In this document: in pieces, positions 56,188 through 63,478 of the stretch
Layout of the letters: each line of letters starts with the position of its first letter
How positions within the stretch are numbered: position 1 is the stretch's first letter
Virus record (IMG/VR): IMGVR_UViG_3300035703_000008
Location: 144,933 to 208,932 of that record
Origin: a virus
Length of the DNA stretch: 64,000 nucleotides
Direction: 5' to 3' (one strand)
Made by a program: the position numbers and the translations under genes
Notes under the pieces: generated by a model
What the model was told of the DNA's origin: nothing
The model's database searches: none
What the model saw: only the letters and a program-made list of their open reading frames with translations

Positions 56188-57339
56188 ATGGAACTCAAAT
56201 ACTGCGCTGCGCCCTGGAAAGGGCTGCACATCAATTTCCGCGGTGATGTCAAGACCTGCTGTGCTGGTGACCCCAACATGCTGGGAGATCTCAATCATCA
56301 CACCATACAAGACATCGTTTACGGCCGCACACTGAAAGAAATACGCCAGAGCATCAAATCTGGCGTGCTACATCCTGAATATTGTTCCAATTGTATCAAA
56401 GCCGAAAAAAACGGACGCAGCGAACGGCATTGGCACAATGATGTCAATCAAGACTTTGATGTGTTGTCTGCTGATGACGACTACTACGATCCCACCATTA
56501 TTGACATACGCTGGAATACCACTTGCAATTTGTCATGCAACTACTGCGGTGAATACTGCTCCAGCAAATGGCAAAGCATCAAAAAAGGCATACCCATCAA
56601 AAACGGCGCACGACCCTACTACGAGCAGGTGTGCGACTTCCTGGAACATCATGCCACAGACATAAAAGAAGTGGCTCTAGTGGGTGGCGAACCGTTTTTG
56701 CTGCCCGAAAATGAAAGACTCATAGATATCATTCCCGAGGATTGTATCGTGACATTGATTACCAATACTTCGGTACAACTGGAACGCAATGCCATCTTCC
56801 ACAAGCTCACCCAACGCCGGCGTGTTGGCTGGTCAATGAGCTTTGACAACATTGGCGCACGATTTGAATACGTGCGCCACGGCGGCGAATGGGATCTACT
56901 GAATCACAATGTGGATCTCATCAAGGATCTCATGACCCGTCAAGGTCACTGGGGCGGCATACATGCTGTGTACAATGTGTATAACTGCACACGCTTGGTT
57001 GAATTCCGGCAGTGGGCACACGAACGCGGACTCACTATCATGTGGCAGACCTTGTTCCAGCCTGAATACCTTGACCCTTTGCAGCACGGATCAGAACTGC
57101 GGGAATTGGCCGGTACTGAAGCACAACGATTGTTGGACACCTGCGGTGATATCCTGCAAGATTCTGAACGAGATTTTTTCATGCATGCAGTGACCAATCT
57201 CAAAAATACTGCTCCTCGATCAGAGTATCACAGTCAACTGTTCCGGCAGCATATCCAGGACAACGAAAACATCTACCATACCGACAAGCTGGGTCAGTTC
57301 ACAGAGCTCTGGCCCGAGCTTGCTTTCTTGCTTAAATAA
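56188..57339 (+). CDS. radical SAM protein with N-terminal SPASM/twitch-like cluster (second copy)
   Basis: Same architecture as the gene at 5045: N-terminal YCAAPWKGLHINFRGDVKTC then CAGD and CSNC near residue 70, followed by the radical SAM core CNLSCNYC and the SAM-binding GGEP in VALVGGEPFLL. The N-terminal set, CxxPW...G.V..CC, is the SPASM signature, normally C-terminal. The 383-residue protein shows only distant similarity to the first copy in the C-terminal half. Phage-encoded members have no known substrate. Located after an SGNH gene and before a secreted nuclease; a late box overlaps the upstream stop. Confidence 0.85.
   Translation: MELKYCAAPWKGLHINFRGDVKTCCAGDPNMLGDLNHHTIQDIVYGRTLKEIRQSIKSGVLHPEYCSNCIKAEKNGRSERHWHNDVNQDFDVLSADDDYYDPTIIDIRWNTTCNLSCNYCGEYCSSKWQSIKKGIPIKNGARPYYEQVCDFLEHHATDIKEVALVGGEPFLLPENERLIDIIPEDCIVTLITNTSVQLERNAIFHKLTQRRRVGWSMSFDNIGARFEYVRHGGEWDLLNHNVDLIKDLMTRQGHWGGIHAVYNVYNCTRLVEFRQWAHERGLTIMWQTLFQPEYLDPLQHGSELRELAGTEAQRLLDTCGDILQDSERDFFMHAVTNLKNTAPRSEYHSQLFRQHIQDNENIYHTDKLGQFTELWPELAFLLK
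57331..57338 (+). promoter_or_regulatory. late promoter box overlapping a stop codon
   Basis: CTTAAATA at the end of the radical SAM gene, 19 bases before the nuclease ATG, which has an AAGGAG site. Confidence 0.5.
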
Positions 57340-57357
57340 TCCACAAGGAGAATCACA

Positions 57358-57783
57358 ATGAAACGTATATTTGCAGCATTCACCATTTACTTTGCCATGC
57401 TGGGTTCGGCCTGGGCCAATCCCTATCCAGTCAAAGTACTGCGTGTCATCGACGGAGACACCATCGAGATTGAAGCACGCTTTCTTCCACCCGAACTCAA
57501 ACAAAAACTTTCTATCCGTGTACTAGGTGTGGACACTCCAGAAAAAGGTCATCGTGCCCAGTGCCCACAAGAAGCTGCCTTGGCCGAGCGTGCGTCGGAG
57601 TACACCAAAAGCCTCATCGCTTCGGGCCAGCCCGTGGAAATCGACATCGCTGGCTGGGACAAGTACGGCGGTCGTATCCTAGGAGCGGTCCGGATTGGTG
57701 GTCAAGATCTCACACAAGGTCTCATAGCCAACGGTCTGGCTCGTCCCTACTACGGCGAGAAAAAGTCCAGCTGGTGCCAATAA
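57358..57783 (+). CDS. secreted staphylococcal-nuclease-like protein
   Basis: SNase-type nucleases cut DNA and RNA using calcium. A signal peptide is clear: KR, hydrophobic IFAAFTIYFAMLGS, and AWA/N cleavage after residue 20. The mature part has VLRVIDGDTIEI, SIRVLGVDTPEKG with Arg and Glu of the active site, and WDKYGGRILGAV with the second Arg. It has the usual small size (141 aa). A phage protein sent to the periplasm is unusual; it could degrade host or competitor DNA, or act at lysis or entry. It sits just before gp17 with a 21-base gap. Confidence 0.88.
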   Translation: MKRIFAAFTIYFAMLGSAWANPYPVKVLRVIDGDTIEIEARFLPPELKQKLSIRVLGVDTPEKGHRAQCPQEAALAERASEYTKSLIASGQPVEIDIAGWDKYGGRILGAVRIGGQDLTQGLIANGLARPYYGEKKSSWCQ

Positions 57784-57804
57784 TCAACTCGACGGTGAAC
57801 ACTC

Positions 57805-59370
57805 GTGGCTAGAAACGACGAAATAGCTCTCGTCAAGACGCCGCATCGGCGTGAAGTGTTTACCGATGAGCAGATCCGTGAGTTCGCGGCCTGTGCCGAT
57901 CCCGACACCGGCCCCATGTACTTCATGGACAACTTCTTTTACATCCAGCACCCCACTCGCGGGCGCATGCAGTACCACCCGTTTGAATATCAGCGCCGAC
58001 TCATCGACACTTATCATCAGTATCGATTCAGCATTTCGATGATGCCCAGGCAGACCGGTAAGTCAACATCTGCGGCCGGCTATCTACTGTGGTATGCCAT
58101 GTTTGTGCCTGACTCCACCATCCTGGTAGCAGCACACAAATATCTCGGCGCGCAAGAGATCATGCAGCGTGTGCGATATGCCTATGAAAACTGTCCGGAT
58201 CACATACGTGCAGGTGTGACCAGCTACAACAAAGGCAGCTTGGAATTTGACAACGGCAGCCGCATCGTCAGCCAGACCACGACTGAAAACACTGGCCGAG
58301 GTATGAGTATCTCGCTGCTCTACGCTGACGAGTTCGCGTTCGTGCGCCCCACCATAGCCACAGAATTCTGGACTTCGATCTCGCCCACCTTGGCCACTGG
58401 TGGTAAAGCCATCATCACAAGTACCCCCAACAGTGACGAGGATCAGTTCGCTCTGCTATGGAAGGGCGCCAACCGGATGGAAGACGAATATGGCAATCCT
58501 ACCGAAGTGGGACAGAACGGATTCCGCGCCTATCGAAGTTTCTGGAACGAGCACCCTGATCGCGACGAGGTCTGGGCACAACAACAACGAGCAGCCTTGG
58601 GCGTGGAGAGATTCCGTCGAGAGATGGACTGTGAATTCATCATCAACGATGAGACACTCATAGCTCCTACCACTCTCATCGATCTCCAAGGTCGGGACCC
58701 TGTGTACAAGACCGGCGAAGTTCGCTGGTTCCGTGAGCCCGTTCCAGGTCGTATCTATGTGGTAGGCCTGGATCCCAGCCTTGGTACCGGCGGCGATCCT
58801 TCGGCTATACAAGTATTTGAAGCCGACACCACCGAACAGGTAGCTGAATGGCGCCACAATCGCACAGATATCCCCACACAGGTCAGGATCCTGTCCAACA
58901 TCATACAGCACATCCACGAACGCGTCAAGGACGACAAAAGCATCTACTACAGCATCGAAAACAACACCATTGGCGAAGCTGCTTTGATCTCCATCGCTGA
59001 ATACGGCGAAGAAAACATAAGCGGATACTTTCTCAGTGAAACCGGCAGCAACAACGGGCGAAGATTCCGCAAAGGATTCAACACCAGCCACAAGCCCAAG
59101 CTGGCTGCTTGTGCCAAGCTCAAGCATCTCATTGAATCCAAACGTATGCGTATAAATTCGCCGAGCTTGATCAGCGAGCTTAAAAATTTTGTTGCATCGG
59201 GCACCGGCTACGCAGCCAAGATAGGCGAGACCGACGATTTGGTCATGGCCACTGTGTTGGTGGTGCGTATGCTGCAACTGTTGCAGAGTTTCCATTCCAA
59301 TCTCGATGATCAAATGCGCGATCACCAAGACACCATCATCGAACCCTTGCCCTTTGTCATGACCATGTAG
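57805..59370 (+). CDS. 17: gp17 large terminase (packaging ATPase and nuclease)
   Basis: Gp17 pumps DNA into the head and cuts it. The ATPase half has Walker A MPRQTGKST (Lys86), Walker B LLYADEF (Asp175/Glu176) and the coupling motif TSTPN. The nuclease half begins VVGLDPSLGTGGDPSA (Asp323) and has YSIENNTIGEAAL and ETDDLVMA (Asp477/Asp478) for metal binding. The 521 residues compare with 610 in T4. The start is a GTG at 57805. No intron or inserted endonuclease is present. A late box overlaps nothing here; the next gene's box follows the stop directly. Confidence 0.96.
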   Translation: MARNDEIALVKTPHRREVFTDEQIREFAACADPDTGPMYFMDNFFYIQHPTRGRMQYHPFEYQRRLIDTYHQYRFSISMMPRQTGKSTSAAGYLLWYAMFVPDSTILVAAHKYLGAQEIMQRVRYAYENCPDHIRAGVTSYNKGSLEFDNGSRIVSQTTTENTGRGMSISLLYADEFAFVRPTIATEFWTSISPTLATGGKAIITSTPNSDEDQFALLWKGANRMEDEYGNPTEVGQNGFRAYRSFWNEHPDRDEVWAQQQRAALGVERFRREMDCEFIINDETLIAPTTLIDLQGRDPVYKTGEVRWFREPVPGRIYVVGLDPSLGTGGDPSAIQVFEADTTEQVAEWRHNRTDIPTQVRILSNIIQHIHERVKDDKSIYYSIENNTIGEAALISIAEYGEENISGYFLSETGSNNGRRFRKGFNTSHKPKLAACAKLKHLIESKRMRINSPSLISELKNFVASGTGYAAKIGETDDLVMATVLVVRMLQLLQSFHSNLDDQMRDHQDTIIEPLPFVMTM

Positions 59371-59377
59371 CTAAATA
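59370..59377 (+). promoter_or_regulatory. late promoter box after gp17
   Basis: GCTAAATA begins at the last base of the gp17 stop; the next ATG (59385) is seven bases away. Confidence 0.5.
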
Positions 59378-59384
59378 CACGATC

Positions 59385-60647
59385 ATGGAAAACAACGCCG
59401 CATCCGCCCTTTACAACCTCCTGGTCACCAAAGACTTTGAACCCGAAGCCCTGGATTCTTCAGGCAAAGCAGCCACAGACCCTGCCGAAGCCGAAATGTT
59501 CAGCTTTGATTTCCGCACACCCGATTCCAACTATGGAACTGTGGTAGTGCTCCTGGGTGCCGACAACGATCTGTCGGTGTATTTTGGCGACAATCTCGGC
59601 CGCGGCATGGATCGCGCAGATCGTAAATTCTGGTATGACTTCTTGGCACAGCTCAAGAGTTTTGCCACCCGTAACATGCTGGAATTCAATCTCGAAAATC
59701 TCAATCGGCTCAAGTATACCATGCAAGGCATGGCAGCCATACGTGAAGGCCTGTTTGAAGGCTACTACGGCACACGACGGGTGAGCTACAGCGACCAACC
59801 ACAACGCACCCGGCTCATGATACGGCACAACCGCGATCTCGGCGAAGGCGAAGCACGCCATCGCGCTATCGAATCCATATTCATCGAAAACGAAAGTGGC
59901 GAGCGTTTCCGTGTGCCCACCCGCAGTCTCACACACGGTCGCATGCTGGCACGACACGTGGCCGAAGGCGGCACTCCCTATGACGCGTTTGGACAACACA
60001 TCAACGAAGTGGTGCAAGAGATGGCCACGCTGAGCCGTTTCATCCGTGCAGCACGCAGCAAAGGGTTCCAGGGCGAAGCTGCCGGCATGATCGAAGCAGC
60101 AGTGCGGCACTATACCGATCTCAAAGCCAAGGCCAAGAACATGATCAGCCGTCGCGGATATCTCGAAGCACGAGATGGGTTTGACCCCGCTGGCAGTCGC
60201 GATGTCGAGCACACTGTGGAAAGCATACGCAGCATGTTTATCGAGCAGAGCCTGGATCAGAGAATCGAAGAAGCCCTGCCCATCTTGGCTCGCATGGCCC
60301 GTGATGGTGCTGCCGATGACATGCGCGAGATCACCGAATTTGAACAGTGGGCTGATTCTGTGCTGGAAGACTCTGATGCTGCTCTACCCCAAGATCGAGA
60401 GCGGCTAGAACAGCTCATGGGCAAGCCGCTCGCAGTGGGTCCAGACGCACTCAATGCCACTGAAGCCTTGTCGGGAATCTTTGACGACCAAGAACTGTTT
60501 GCTGAATTACAAGATCTTGCTGCCCAAGATGCTGATGCTGATGCTCGTCCTGTGATCCTGCAGTATCTCCGGGACACCGAAAGCATGGAAGAAGATCTTG
60601 ACACCGACGGTGTGATGATGACCCGTCCTTCCAACATGAGCAGCTGA
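59385..60647 (+). CDS. conserved hypothetical protein, 420 aa, after gp17
   Basis: Not assigned a function. The N-terminal ~190 residues form an alpha/beta domain (MFSFDFRTPDSNYGTVVVLL, VYFGDNLGRGMDRADRKFWY, EFNLENLNRLKYTMQGMAAI); the middle (VPTRSLTHGRMLARHVAEGG, QHINEVVQEMATLSRFIRAA) is helical; the last ~100 residues are acidic (EDSDAALPQDRERLEQLMGK, AAQDADADARPVILQYLRDT). A protein with these features follows gp17 in other marine T4-like phages. DNA-related or structural roles are both open. It overlaps the next gene by one base (TGATG). Confidence 0.65.
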   Translation: MENNAASALYNLLVTKDFEPEALDSSGKAATDPAEAEMFSFDFRTPDSNYGTVVVLLGADNDLSVYFGDNLGRGMDRADRKFWYDFLAQLKSFATRNMLEFNLENLNRLKYTMQGMAAIREGLFEGYYGTRRVSYSDQPQRTRLMIRHNRDLGEGEARHRAIESIFIENESGERFRVPTRSLTHGRMLARHVAEGGTPYDAFGQHINEVVQEMATLSRFIRAARSKGFQGEAAGMIEAAVRHYTDLKAKAKNMISRRGYLEARDGFDPAGSRDVEHTVESIRSMFIEQSLDQRIEEALPILARMARDGAADDMREITEFEQWADSVLEDSDAALPQDRERLEQLMGKPLAVGPDALNATEALSGIFDDQELFAELQDLAAQDADADARPVILQYLRDTESMEEDLDTDGVMMTRPSNMSS

Positions 60648-61489
60648 TGCGCACAGCCATAGTCCAGACCTATCCTGCGCATTTTTACCAGACCCAACTC
60701 ACTTTAAAAACCCTAAGAAAATGTTATCCCGATCTCGAACACGTGATCGTGATAGCCGACACTTGGAGCGAGCTGGCATGGCCTGGATACCGTGATCAAT
60801 GCCAGAGCAGTTACGGTGAGCTGGCCGACGAAGTGTGGATGACTCGGGAAATATTCCAAGATTTTGCATGCCTGGCTGGCTGGCCGTATGCACGTCAACA
60901 GACTTTCAAGCTCTATCTCGATACGCGATTTCCACTGTCAGTTGAAGAATGGCTGTTCGTAGACGGCGATGTAGAATTCCATGCGCCCATGCCTGCTCCC
61001 GGGATAGTAGCTACAAAGTTGCGATATCAAGGTACATCATTGGAACAACGCGATCCTGGTCCTGGAGAAAACAGCAGCCAGATCACTTTTTACATACGTC
61101 GGATGCTGGGATCTCAGTGGCAGTACTGGCTAGATCCCGAAGGTTCGGACTATATTCTCACTACCACCCATCCTCCAGTCAAGCACATGCGCCGCGACAT
61201 TTTGGTGGCCTTGCGTGAGTTTGTTTACCATCAACACCGTAAAACTTTGATCGATCTACATTGGCAATTGGCCAGAGACACACGCATGAGCATCAGCGAA
61301 TGGGAACTTTTGGAAGCGTTCCGCCAAGACATCCTGGGCGAACCAGTGGATTGGATACTCAATCGCGGAGAATTCTGCTCAGCGACCTGGAGCAGTGACC
61401 GCGAATTAGGCGAAGATTGGTTCCGGGAACGGGGCATTGAGATCGACCCTGCCCTTTGGTCACAACTGCCTTTGGCAAAATATCTCTGA
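60647..61489 (+). CDS. glycosyltransferase-like protein (DUF6492-type)
   Basis: Starts RTAIVQTYPAHFYQTQLTLK, with a fold and motif order like nucleotide-sugar transferases: an early beta strand, then a DxD-type metal motif in EWLFVDGDVEFH (Asp106, Asp108), and a later strongly aromatic region. The pattern LFVDGDVEFH is that of DUF6492 proteins. 280 residues. It overlaps the stop of the 420-residue gene by one base. The acceptor is unknown; phage DNA, virion proteins or host lipopolysaccharide are all possible. A simple sugar-binding role cannot be excluded. Confidence 0.65.
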   Translation: MRTAIVQTYPAHFYQTQLTLKTLRKCYPDLEHVIVIADTWSELAWPGYRDQCQSSYGELADEVWMTREIFQDFACLAGWPYARQQTFKLYLDTRFPLSVEEWLFVDGDVEFHAPMPAPGIVATKLRYQGTSLEQRDPGPGENSSQITFYIRRMLGSQWQYWLDPEGSDYILTTTHPPVKHMRRDILVALREFVYHQHRKTLIDLHWQLARDTRMSISEWELLEAFRQDILGEPVDWILNRGEFCSATWSSDRELGEDWFRERGIEIDPALWSQLPLAKYL

Positions 61490-61497
61490 TATCGCTG

Positions 61498-61527
61498 TTG
61501 ACTTTGCTAAATAACACCGTGTACACT
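61498..61527 (+). promoter_or_regulatory. sigma70-like promoter before gp32
   Basis: TTGACT, 18-base spacer, TACACT. A late box sits within the spacer, so early and late start sites may coincide. Confidence 0.4.
61506..61513 (+). promoter_or_regulatory. late promoter box before gp32
   Basis: GCTAAATA, 95 bases before the gp32 ATG, inside the spacer of the sigma70-like promoter. Confidence 0.5.
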
Positions 61528-61591
61528 GTTATCAGTGTATGCACTTAGGCATGTAGTACAATCAACATACACTAGGCAACTTATAGGCAAC
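61522..61591 (+). promoter_or_regulatory. gp32 leader with competing pairings and a repeated AGGCAAC
   Basis: TACACTG (61522-61528) pairs with CAGTGTA (61533-61539), while AGTGTATG (61534-61541) pairs with CATACACT (61566-61573); the two exclude one another. AGGCAAC occurs at 61574 and 61585. The ribosome binding site AAAGGA follows at 61593. In T4 the gp32 leader folds into a pseudoknot that nucleates gp32 binding; this may be the equivalent. Confidence 0.5.
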
Positions 61592-61608
61592 GAAAGGACA
61601 ATCATACT

Positions 61609-62613
61609 ATGGCATCCCTAGCAGAAATCCGCGCAAGACTCGCAGCCGCAGAGTCAGGCAAAAGTGGACAATCAACTGGCGGCGACAACGCGATTTACCC
61701 TCACTGGAACATGGAAGAAGGAGCGAACGTAACAGTTCGGTTCTTGCCTGATGGCAACCCTAAAAATACCTTTTTCTGGGTGGAGCGGGCCATGATCAAA
61801 CTGCCGTTCAATGGCGTCAAGGGTGAGATGGACTCCAAGCAAGTGCAAGTACAAGTGCCTTGCGTGGAAATGTGGGGCGAAAGCTGCCCAATCCTGGCCG
61901 AAGTACGCACTTGGTTCAAGGACAAGAGTCTCGAGGACATGGGTCGTAAATACTGGAAAAAGCGCAGTTATCTGTTCCAAGGTTTCGTGCGAGAGAATCC
62001 TCTCAGCGATGACAAGACCCCAGAAAATCCCATCCGCAGATTCATCATTGGTCCCCAGATCTTCCAAACAATCAAATCCGCACTGATGGATCCTGAGTTG
62101 GAAGAACTGCCCACCGATCTCTTGCGTGGCCTGGACTTCCGTATCAGCAAAACCAGCAAGGGTGGCTACGCTGACTACTCTACGTCCAAATGGGCTAGAA
62201 AAGAAACAGCTCTCACCGAAGCCGAACAAGAGGCTCTGGAAAAACACGGACTGTTCAATCTCGCAGAATTCCTGCCCAAGAAGCCCACCGATGTAGAGCT
62301 TCGTGTGATGAAGGAAATGTTTGAAGCATCTGTTGATGGTCAGCCTTACGATCCCGATCGTTGGGGACAGTACTTCCGTCCGGCTGGCATGTCGGCACCG
62401 ACGGGATCATCAACATCAGCCCCGGCGGCTCCAGCAACAGTGGTAGAAGATCCACCCTTTGAAGCAGCCAAGCCGGCGGCTAGTTCGTTTGACGACGAGG
62501 ATGATGCCCCAGTAGCGACTGCGCCAGTGGCCAAACCTGCCAGCGGCAGTGGCGGCAATCAAAGTGCCCAGGACATCCTGGCCATGATCCGCGCACGTCA
62601 AAACAAATCATAG
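61609..62613 (+). CDS. 32: gp32 single-stranded DNA-binding protein
   Basis: Gp32 coats single-stranded DNA in replication, recombination and repair and represses its own translation in T4. The protein has the N-terminal basic cooperativity segment (MASLAEIRARLAAAESGKSG), the OB-fold core YPHWNMEEGANVTVRFLPDG, FFWVERAMIKLPFNGVKGEM, CVEMWGESCP (Cys85, Cys93, part of a possible zinc site), YLFQGFVRENPL and RRFIIGPQIFQTIKSALMDP, and an acidic/Pro-rich C-terminal tail that in T4 recruits partners. 334 residues compare with 301 in T4. The leader has structure that could serve self-regulation. Confidence 0.95.
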   Translation: MASLAEIRARLAAAESGKSGQSTGGDNAIYPHWNMEEGANVTVRFLPDGNPKNTFFWVERAMIKLPFNGVKGEMDSKQVQVQVPCVEMWGESCPILAEVRTWFKDKSLEDMGRKYWKKRSYLFQGFVRENPLSDDKTPENPIRRFIIGPQIFQTIKSALMDPELEELPTDLLRGLDFRISKTSKGGYADYSTSKWARKETALTEAEQEALEKHGLFNLAEFLPKKPTDVELRVMKEMFEASVDGQPYDPDRWGQYFRPAGMSAPTGSSTSAPAAPATVVEDPPFEAAKPAASSFDDEDDAPVATAPVAKPASGSGGNQSAQDILAMIRARQNKS

Positions 62614-63228
62614 ATGTGTTTTTTAAAGTTACTAAATTGGGATATCACTGAAGATCTAAGATCTTCAGTGATAAATTCCAATTATAAAAATTTTGCAATA
62701 ACAACTTCTTCATCAAAATTAAATTCTATAAAATCAATTCTAAAAGGATATTTGGGCAGACAACATAAGTTACAAGGTTTTCAGAAAATCCATGGAATCT
62801 TTGGTCAAAATTTAGCCTCCATAGAAAACTATGCTTTACCAAAAGATTTAGAAAAAAATATTTTATCAGAAATAATGATTTTATTCGGAACCGATGAAAT
62901 ACCAGTCGTACGCCTGCAAAGAATACATGGCGGAAATAGTATACCTATACACATAGATATGACTCGCCATAGCAGTCTGATTATTCCACTGGAACATCAC
63001 GACAATAGCATCACAAACTTTTTTAAATACAATGGGGTTGATTGTCAATTAATTGATCCTTTAAGATGTGAATATTGGAAAAGCATAGAAATTGATCGTC
63101 CAACATTGATAGATACCAAAGTACCTCACAATGTTGTGCTATCAAAAAACACAGTTAGGGTTAGTATTACTGCAAAATGGCCAAATACATCATTCAATGA
63201 TTTAAAAAGGATGATATCAATTTCATGA
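62614..63228 (+). CDS. 2OG-Fe(II) oxygenase-like protein, AT-rich
   Basis: The iron-binding facial triad is visible: His113-x-Asp115 in IPIHIDM and His172 in VPHNVV, with Arg182 ten residues later to bind 2-oxoglutarate (NTVRVSI). Between them, SSLIIPLEHHDNSITNFFKY resembles the double-stranded beta-helix core. 204 residues. The gene starts directly after the gp32 stop. Its DNA is much richer in AT than gp32, indicating recent acquisition. Such enzymes hydroxylate sugars, amino acids or nucleobases; the target is unknown. A catalytically silent cupin is an alternative. Confidence 0.65.
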   Translation: MCFLKLLNWDITEDLRSSVINSNYKNFAITTSSSKLNSIKSILKGYLGRQHKLQGFQKIHGIFGQNLASIENYALPKDLEKNILSEIMILFGTDEIPVVRLQRIHGGNSIPIHIDMTRHSSLIIPLEHHDNSITNFFKYNGVDCQLIDPLRCEYWKSIEIDRPTLIDTKVPHNVVLSKNTVRVSITAKWPNTSFNDLKRMISIS

Positions 63229-63476
63229 ACTTTTTGAAAAAAAGTCGGCTACATCTTAAAGAAACTGGGTGGGGATATTGGTATCATCTTTATCATAGTT
63301 TTTATCAAAGTGGTCGACTCATTGTAATTTCAATAAAATCTATTTTACATGGAATTTTTCCTTGGATTTTTACCGCGAGCGCACCACTTGGGATCTATAG
63401 GATTTACAAAGAAATTAGATCCATGCATCACGTTAAACGCATGTTTCTAGAAGAAGATAACATAAAAAAGTCTTGA
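63225..63476 (+). CDS. small membrane-associated protein, DUF6356-like
   Basis: The 83-residue protein has HLKETGWGYWYHLYHSFYQS, then a hydrophobic stretch GRLIVISIKSILHGIFPWIF long enough to span a membrane, and a basic end. This matches the pattern of DUF6356, found in bacteria and in some marine phages near glycan genes. It overlaps the 2OG-like gene before it by four bases (ATGA). An inner-membrane location is likely from the segment; function unknown. Its AT-rich DNA groups it with its two neighbours. Confidence 0.6.
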   Translation: MNFLKKSRLHLKETGWGYWYHLYHSFYQSGRLIVISIKSILHGIFPWIFTASAPLGIYRIYKEIRSMHHVKRMFLEEDNIKKS

Positions 63477-63478
63477 TC

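Noticed and set aside
57805-59370. Intron or intein in the large terminase
   Set aside because: The ATPase and nuclease motifs are in one uninterrupted frame at normal spacing.
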